A stretch of 56,566 bases of DNA, from the NCBI GenBank assembly GCA_041391505.1, contig JAWKNW010000032.1, positions 1 through 56,566 of the forward strand, read 5' to 3'. Of the stretch, positions 51,573 to 56,566 are shown one piece after another. The DNA is from Rhodothermales bacterium. Its GTDB lineage: Bacteria; Bacteroidota; Rhodothermia; Rhodothermales; JAHQVL01. Within the stretch, counting starts at the first letter, position 1; every line of letters begins with the position of its first letter. The position numbers were made by a program, and so were the translations under genes. The notes under the pieces are model-generated. The model was not told where the DNA came from and searched no databases. It saw only the letters and a list, made by a program, of their open reading frames with translations.

Positions 51573-53138
51573 CTACTTATTCCCGGGAGCGGGCGGATCG
51601 AGGCTGTTATGCAACATCAGAAAGGACGGCGCTTCTTCCTGCCACCGGTCGAACAACCCCGTCGTATCGCCTTCGGGCGCAAACCCGATGTTGGAACCCA
51701 GGATCAGATCGATGTCGCCGTCGGCATCGTAGTCGCCGGCGTCCATGGTGAGCCATCGGCCGCGCTGCGCATCGGGGAAGGTGCTTGCCTCGAACGTGAG
51801 GTCGCCGCGGTTGCGGAGGTAGATGAAGCTCTCTCCCGGAGCGTTCAGATAGTCGGGAAACGCCGAGATGGCGGCGATGTCGAGGTCGCCGTCGGCGTCG
51901 AAGTCGCCGATGCGGGCGGCGATGGCGCCGTGCATCGGGAAAAACCAGCGCTCGTCGTAGCCGCCGGCCGCGTTCGCGAGAAAGAGGCGCAGCCCGTGGT
52001 AGGGTTTCGGAACGTGCGTCGCGTCCGCGTTGTCGCCGTTGACGTAGAGGATATCGGTCCGGCCGTCGCCGTTGACGTCGGCCAGCTGGAAGCTGTTGGA
52101 TCCATAGACCGGCGGAAACCGGAGCACCCGCTTCGCCTCGTACCGGCCGCCGCCGGCGTTGTGGTAGATGTCGATCCCTTCGTCGCCCTGCGCCATCAGC
52201 GCCACGATATCCTGCCGCCCATCCCCGTCCATGTCGGCGATCTCGACGTGCGCCGCGCCCGGCATCTCGCTGAGCACGTGCCGCGTCATCGCGCCTTCCC
52301 GGTTCGATTCGTACCACACGAGCGACCCGACCTGGTGGCCGAACTCGCCGATCACGAAGTCGTCGAGCCCGTCGCCCGACAGGTCCGCCACGGCCATGTC
52401 GACGGGGCGTTTGAGCCCCTCGATGAAGGCGACCGGCGGCCTGGACGGCCCGGTGAGGACGTAGATCGACCCCAGCGCGGCTTCCGTCGGCTCGGGTCCG
52501 AGCCCGACCAGCAGGACGTAGAGGCGCTGCCCGTCCCAGTGCACGTCGACCGGCGCGCCGTCGATCTTCCAGTCGAACAGCACCTGTCCCTTTCCGTTGA
52601 TGACCATCAGCGTGCTGTTCGGCCGGCCGTAGTTGCCCACGTAAAACAGCGGCGGGCTGGCCTGGATGCGCGTCAGGATCGTGAACGGCTTGTCGAACCG
52701 GTAATCGGGCGCGCGCAGCACGAACGGCGCCGGCATCTCGACGGCGACGGGCGTGCCGCGTGCCGGCGTGAGCAGGGTGTCGGGCGCGTGCTCGAGGTAA
52801 AAGGCTTCGAGCGAATCCCACTGCGCGCGGGTGAGCCGCGCTTCTTCGGGGTAGATGGACGCCGGATCGACGCCGGCCCAGTCGATCAGCCGCACCAGCG
52901 TGTCGCGCGGGATCACCGGATAAACCCCCAGCCGGCTCCCCATGTCCGGCAGCACGTTGCCCCAGTTCCACACGCTCAGCAGGGCGGGTTCGGGATAAAC
53001 ATGGCAGGATCCGCAATAGGTGCGCGCCAGCGCCTCACCGCCCGACGGCGGCGGCGGCGAGGTGTCACAGGCGGACACCAGGACGCAAAAAAGCCCGAAA
53101 TACAGGGATAACGATCGAATGGGACGAGTACTGATCAT
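51573..53138 (-). CDS. VCBS/FG-GAP-repeat lipoprotein with a c-type haem motif
   Basis: 521 residues. Lipobox V-L-V-S-A-C, lipidated Cys24. Directly after it comes Cys42-G-S-Cys45-His46, a haem-attachment motif, with a Met in L-P-D-M-G near residue 66 as possible axial ligand. Residues about 130-510 form a beta-propeller of FG-GAP/VCBS repeats with calcium-binding loops such as D-L-S-G-D-G-L-D-D, D-M-D-G-D-G-R-Q-D and D-F-D-A-D-G-D-L-D. A small cytochrome-like domain fused to a propeller points to electron transfer at the outer membrane. Divergent from the PQQ-type dehydrogenase at 53314. Confidence 0.8.
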   Translation of the reverse strand: MISTRPIRSLSLYFGLFCVLVSACDTSPPPPSGGEALARTYCGSCHVYPEPALLSVWNWGNVLPDMGSRLGVYPVIPRDTLVRLIDWAGVDPASIYPEEARLTRAQWDSLEAFYLEHAPDTLLTPARGTPVAVEMPAPFVLRAPDYRFDKPFTILTRIQASPPLFYVGNYGRPNSTLMVINGKGQVLFDWKIDGAPVDVHWDGQRLYVLLVGLGPEPTEAALGSIYVLTGPSRPPVAFIEGLKRPVDMAVADLSGDGLDDFVIGEFGHQVGSLVWYESNREGAMTRHVLSEMPGAAHVEIADMDGDGRQDIVALMAQGDEGIDIYHNAGGGRYEAKRVLRFPPVYGSNSFQLADVNGDGRTDILYVNGDNADATHVPKPYHGLRLFLANAAGGYDERWFFPMHGAIAARIGDFDADGDLDIAAISAFPDYLNAPGESFIYLRNRGDLTFEASTFPDAQRGRWLTMDAGDYDADGDIDLILGSNIGFAPEGDTTGLFDRWQEEAPSFLMLHNSLDPPAPGNK

Positions 53139-53313
53139 ACGCGCAGTAAAAAAACGCTCGGACTCAGAGCCTGATGGGTGTCATGGCATCAAGTTCGCGA
53201 CGAAGAGCCCGAAGACTACGAAATCCTTTCCCGTCTCGCCGCGAATAACACGGGAAAAGAGGTCATGTCTTCGCCACGATCCTCCTTCTTCTCGGAACCC
53301 ATCCGGTGAAGCC

Positions 53314-56295
53314 ATGAGACCTTCCCGTTCTTTCTTTCGCCTCGGCGTCAGCCTGGCCGGCATCCTGCTCATTCATGCGCCGGCTCTCGCGCAAACACCG
53401 CCCGAACCGCCCGTCATCACCGAACCGAGCAGCGACGGTCACGTCGTCAACCCGTTCGACGTGCACATGGAAACGCAGAACATGGTGGATGCGGACGGCG
53501 ACGAGCACGACTGCACCGACTGGGAGATCTGGTCTCAAACGCCCGACGAACGCGTCTGGTTTACCTCGTGCATCGGCGGCCTGGAACGCGTGCATACGCA
53601 TTTTGGCGACGGGTCGTTCGAGGGCGCGCTGTTCGGCGAGACGGAGTTGCGCTACGACACCGCCTACCGGCTGCGCGTCCGCTTCCGGGATAGTAGTGGC
53701 CTGTGGAGCGACTACAGCGAGCGCTTTTTCCAGACCGGTTCGCCGGCGCTGATCTTTCCGATCGAGGCCGACGGCTTCGCGGAGAATCCGCCGCCTTTCT
53801 GGTCGGATGATTTTGGAGCGCCCATCGCCCTGCCCGCCGGCGCGACACCTCCCGCCCTCCGGCTCGAACAGGCCAGCGGCGCGCTGTTGCTGGCGATCCG
53901 AGGCGGCGCGAGCGGCAACGAGGTCGAAATCGCCCCCGAGCTGCCCCAGCATGCCGCCGTGCGCGTCGTGGCGACGAGCGGCTCCGAAAACCTGACGCTG
54001 CCGGCGTCTCGCCTCACCGTCACCGAACACGACGGCGCCGACCGCACGCTTTATCTCCCCGACATCAGCCTCGCGCCGGGACAGTCTGCCGCGTTCTGGG
54101 TCGCCGCCAGCGGCAGCACCTACCTCGCGGACCCCGGCGAGGAGACGCCGGACTTCTCCGACCTCGCCCGGGGCGCGCCCATCGCCTGGAGCGTGATGGT
54201 GCCCGGTTTCAACATCGTGCCGGTGGCGACGGGCTTCCGGCTGCCGGTGAACGTGGCGTTCGTGCCCAACCCCGGAACGGCGCCGGATGCGCCGTATTTC
54301 TACGTCTCCGAACTGTACGGCTCGATCAAGGTCGTCTCGCGGGACGGCACGGTGAGCGACTTCGCGACCGATCTGCTCAACTACACGCCGTCGGGGCTCT
54401 TTCCGGGCTCGGGCGAGCAGGGCCTGGCCGGCATCGTCATCGACCCCGCCAACGGCGACCTCCTCGCCGGCGTACTCTACGACCCGAATCCGCGCAGCGG
54501 CACCCAGTTTCCGAAAGTCATCCGCCTCGCCAGCGCCGACGGAGGCCGCACCGCGTCGACCATCACCACGGTACTCGACATGCCGGACGAGCGGCAGGGC
54601 CAGTCGCATTTCATCTCGACCCTCACCATCGGCCCGGACGGCAAGCTGTACGTCAACATGGGCGACGGCTTCCGGGCCGAGACGGCGCTCGATCTCACCA
54701 GCTTCCGCGGCAAGATCCTGCGCGTCAATCTCGACGGCAGCGCGCCGGCGGACAACCCGTTCTACGACGCCTCGGACGGCATCACCGCCACCGACTACAT
54801 CTACGCCTACGGCCTCCGCAACCCCTTCGGGGGCCGCTGGCGCACGTCGGACGGGGCGTTGTACACGGTCGAAAACGGCGGGGACGCCAACGACCGGTTC
54901 GCGCGCATCGAAGCCGGCCAGTCGTACGGATGGAACGGGAACGACCAGACCCTGACCACCGGCGCGCTCTACAACTGGACGCCGCCCCACGCCCCCGTCA
55001 ACATCGCGTTCATCGAACCCGAGACCTACGCCGGCAGCGGCTTCCCGGAAGCCTATTTCGGGGATGCCTTCGTCACCGAGTCCGGCGCCACCTGGGCCTC
55101 CGGGCCGCAGGACAACGGCAAGCGCATCGTGCGATTCGACCTCGACGCCGCCGGCGCCCTCTTCGGCGGCCCCCAGACGATCGCCGAGTACACCGGCAGC
55201 GGCAAGGCCTCCGCCGCCGCCCTCACCGCCGGGCGGGACGGGCTCTATTTCTCGGACCTGTACAAGGACTTCAGCGCCGACCCGACCGCGAGCGGCGCGA
55301 ACATCCTCCGCCTCCAGTACGCCGGCGACGCCGACTTCAGCGCCGACGTCACCTCGGGCGATGCCCCCCTCACCGTTCGGTTCACGGAGGCCTCGACCGT
55401 GCCGGGCGCGTCCGCGTGGCAGTGGGACTTCGGGGACGGCGGCGAAAGCGGCGTCCAGCATCCAACCCACACCTTCTCCAGCGAAGGGCTCTATACCGTC
55501 CGCCTCCGCGTGACGGGCGAACGGGGCGTCGCCATCGCCGAAAAGACCGGGTTTATCCTGGTCGGCGGAACGCTGTCCGGTGTGCAGGGCGTCTACTACA
55601 ACGGTCCGGATTTTACCGGATTCAGCATCACGCGCATCGACCCGACCATCGACTTCGACTGGGGCGACGGGCCGCCGGTGGACGGCATGCGTCCGGACAA
55701 CTTCAGCGTCCGCTGGACCGGCCAGGTCGCCGCGGACGTCAGCGGCACCTACACCTTTTCCACGCTCACGGACGACGGCGTCCGCCTCTGGGTGGACGAT
55801 GTGCTGCTGATCGACAACTGGCTCGACCAGGAACCCACGCGCTTCGATGCGGCGATCGACCTCGAGGCCGGCCGCCGGTACAACCTGAAGATGGAGTACT
55901 ACGAACACGGCGGCGAGGCCGTCGCGCGGCTGCTCTGGACGCCGCCCGGCGGATCGGAAGCTCCCATCCCGTCGGACCGGCTCTACCCCGCCACCGGTGT
56001 AACCGTCAGCGAGGAAGCCCCGGTCCCCGAGGCCGGGCTCGAAGCGCCCTTCCCCAACCCGTTCGCAAACGAAACGACGGTTCGTTTTGCGGTCGACGCC
56101 GAAGGACCCGTCGCGCTGACGCTGTACAACATGCTAGGGCAATCGGTGATGCGACTCTTCGAGGAGCGCGCCGCGCCGGGGCGTATCTACGAGCTGCGCG
56201 TCGATGCCTCGGGGCTGGCGGGGGGCGTGTACGTCCTGCACCTCCGCGCGGCTGGCCGGCAGTACACGCGCAAGCTGGTGCACGTGCCGGACTGA
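53314..56295 (+). CDS. secreted PQQ-dependent sugar dehydrogenase-like protein with PKD, PA14 and T9SS domains
   Basis: 993 residues from the ATG at 53314, where a signal peptide begins (F-F-R-L-G-V-S, ending A-L-A-Q). An Ig/fibronectin-like N-terminal part precedes a GSDH-type six-bladed propeller (about 310-680) with V-A-F-V-P-N-P, G-L-A-G-I-V-I-D, Y-G-L-R-N-P-F-G and G-E/Q-S-Y-G-W. A PKD domain follows (W-Q-W-D-F-G-D-G), then PA14 (Y-Y-N-G-P-D-F, T-D-D-G-V-R-L-W-V-D). The end is a type A T9SS signal (P-F-P-N-P-F, Y-N-M-L-G-Q). Family enzymes oxidise aldoses using PQQ; activity is inferred. Confidence 0.85.
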   Translation: MRPSRSFFRLGVSLAGILLIHAPALAQTPPEPPVITEPSSDGHVVNPFDVHMETQNMVDADGDEHDCTDWEIWSQTPDERVWFTSCIGGLERVHTHFGDGSFEGALFGETELRYDTAYRLRVRFRDSSGLWSDYSERFFQTGSPALIFPIEADGFAENPPPFWSDDFGAPIALPAGATPPALRLEQASGALLLAIRGGASGNEVEIAPELPQHAAVRVVATSGSENLTLPASRLTVTEHDGADRTLYLPDISLAPGQSAAFWVAASGSTYLADPGEETPDFSDLARGAPIAWSVMVPGFNIVPVATGFRLPVNVAFVPNPGTAPDAPYFYVSELYGSIKVVSRDGTVSDFATDLLNYTPSGLFPGSGEQGLAGIVIDPANGDLLAGVLYDPNPRSGTQFPKVIRLASADGGRTASTITTVLDMPDERQGQSHFISTLTIGPDGKLYVNMGDGFRAETALDLTSFRGKILRVNLDGSAPADNPFYDASDGITATDYIYAYGLRNPFGGRWRTSDGALYTVENGGDANDRFARIEAGQSYGWNGNDQTLTTGALYNWTPPHAPVNIAFIEPETYAGSGFPEAYFGDAFVTESGATWASGPQDNGKRIVRFDLDAAGALFGGPQTIAEYTGSGKASAAALTAGRDGLYFSDLYKDFSADPTASGANILRLQYAGDADFSADVTSGDAPLTVRFTEASTVPGASAWQWDFGDGGESGVQHPTHTFSSEGLYTVRLRVTGERGVAIAEKTGFILVGGTLSGVQGVYYNGPDFTGFSITRIDPTIDFDWGDGPPVDGMRPDNFSVRWTGQVAADVSGTYTFSTLTDDGVRLWVDDVLLIDNWLDQEPTRFDAAIDLEAGRRYNLKMEYYEHGGEAVARLLWTPPGGSEAPIPSDRLYPATGVTVSEEAPVPEAGLEAPFPNPFANETTVRFAVDAEGPVALTLYNMLGQSVMRLFEERAAPGRIYELRVDASGLAGGVYVLHLRAAGRQYTRKLVHVPD

Positions 56296-56300
56296 CCGGG

Positions 56301-56566
56301 TCATTCGCCAGCCGGACCGGCGAGTGTGTCTCCGGGCGTCAGCGCGGCGCCCAGGCGCGGCATGCCGTCGGCGTCCCAGTCAAACCGCTGCATCCGCGGC
56401 GACCTTCGGCCGCCGCAGCCCTGACCGGGTTCGGGGTTGGCGTGGTAGAGAATCCAGTCCTCCGAGCCGTCGGGCGACGTGAAGAACGAGTTATGGCCGG
56501 CGGCGTGCGCCCCGGGCGCGGAGGCAAAAACCGGCTCCGGATGTTTCGTCCACGACGCGGGGTCGA
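56301..56566 (-). CDS. glycoside hydrolase family 43 protein, C-terminal part (cut by window edge)
   Basis: 87 residues plus stop (TGA complement at 56301-56303); the 5' end lies beyond the window. Readable without a start codon as D-P-A-S-W-T-K-H, then A-G-H-N-S-F-F-T-S-P-D-G-S-E-D-W and Y-H-A-N-P, ending R-S-P-R-M-Q-R-F-D-W-D-A-D-G. These blocks are the C-terminal signature of GH43 arabinofuranosidase/xylosidase-type propellers. Convergent with the PQQ-type gene, six bases apart. Confidence 0.75.
   Translation of the reverse strand, partial: DPASWTKHPEPVFASAPGAHAAGHNSFFTSPDGSEDWILYHANPEPGQGCGGRRSPRMQRFDWDADGMPRLGAALTPGDTLAGPAGE

Overview
The window is chromosomal DNA of a GC-rich member of the Bacteroidota/Rhodothermota assemblage. 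Three things point there: secreted proteins ending in type IX secretion (T9SS) sorting domains (17151-18008 and 53314-56295), many lipobox lipoproteins, and few recognisable Shine-Dalgarno sequences in front of the backbone genes. A Rhodothermales-like bacterium is my best guess, but no marker gene is present to settle it.

Left backbone (1-30201). Ordinary metabolic and envelope genes: DUF3224, a TMEM175-like K+ channel, lipoproteins, an SDR oxidoreductase, a GH5 glycosidase, a methylthioribose-kinase-like phosphotransferase with a DinB protein, a secreted ADP-ribosylglycohydrolase, a secreted amidohydrolase and an aldehyde dehydrogenase. A signalling block follows (11402-17014): a hybrid histidine kinase with two receiver domains and an HPt domain, then two paralogous substrate-binding lipoproteins with no permease or ATPase. 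Next come a serine hydrolase, a lactonase-like beta-propeller, a DinB/AraC convergent pair and a complete TolC - ABC ATPase - FtsX permease - HlyD efflux operon (24542-30201). Intergenic regions here are full of repeats: paired hairpins, an 81-bp tandem array and a heptamer array.

Accessory island (about 30.2-46.5 kb). Composition changes abruptly and genes become short, mostly same-strand and partly AT-rich. From 30826 to 36632 this is an integron-type gene-cassette array without an integrase (a CALIN). Seven attC-like sites separate single- or two-gene cassettes. In the first six cassettes the 7-base 5' boundary is the reverse complement, exact in five and one base off in one, of the same cassette's own R'' box, as expected if each had once been a circle. 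Cargo: DUF5677, a zinc ribbon plus a small acidic protein, an AbiJ-like protein, a DUF4365 nuclease-like protein, a small membrane protein, a possible Ntn-hydrolase-like protein and a DUF4760-like protein. The AbiJ-like and DUF4365 genes suggest anti-phage defence. Beyond it lies a scrambled zone with toxin-antitoxin genes and remnants, three copies (one chimeric and truncated) of a Rossmann NAD(P)-binding gene, a serine hydrolase gene with two in-frame amber codons next to another attC, a divergent alcohol dehydrogenase/AraC pair, a HExxH protein and one more cassette-like gene. The right flank repeats short sequences found at the 3' end of the efflux operon on the left flank.

Right backbone (46532-56566). 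DUF3592, a Bor-like lipoprotein, DUF1801, a sialate O-acetylesterase-like lipoprotein, another serine hydrolase, a VCBS-repeat lipoprotein with a c-type haem motif, a large PQQ-dependent sugar dehydrogenase-like T9SS protein divergent from it, and the 3' end of a GH43 glycosidase at the window edge. No rRNA, tRNA, CRISPR array or intact transposase was seen. All functional calls rest on reading motifs by eye; none was checked against a database.
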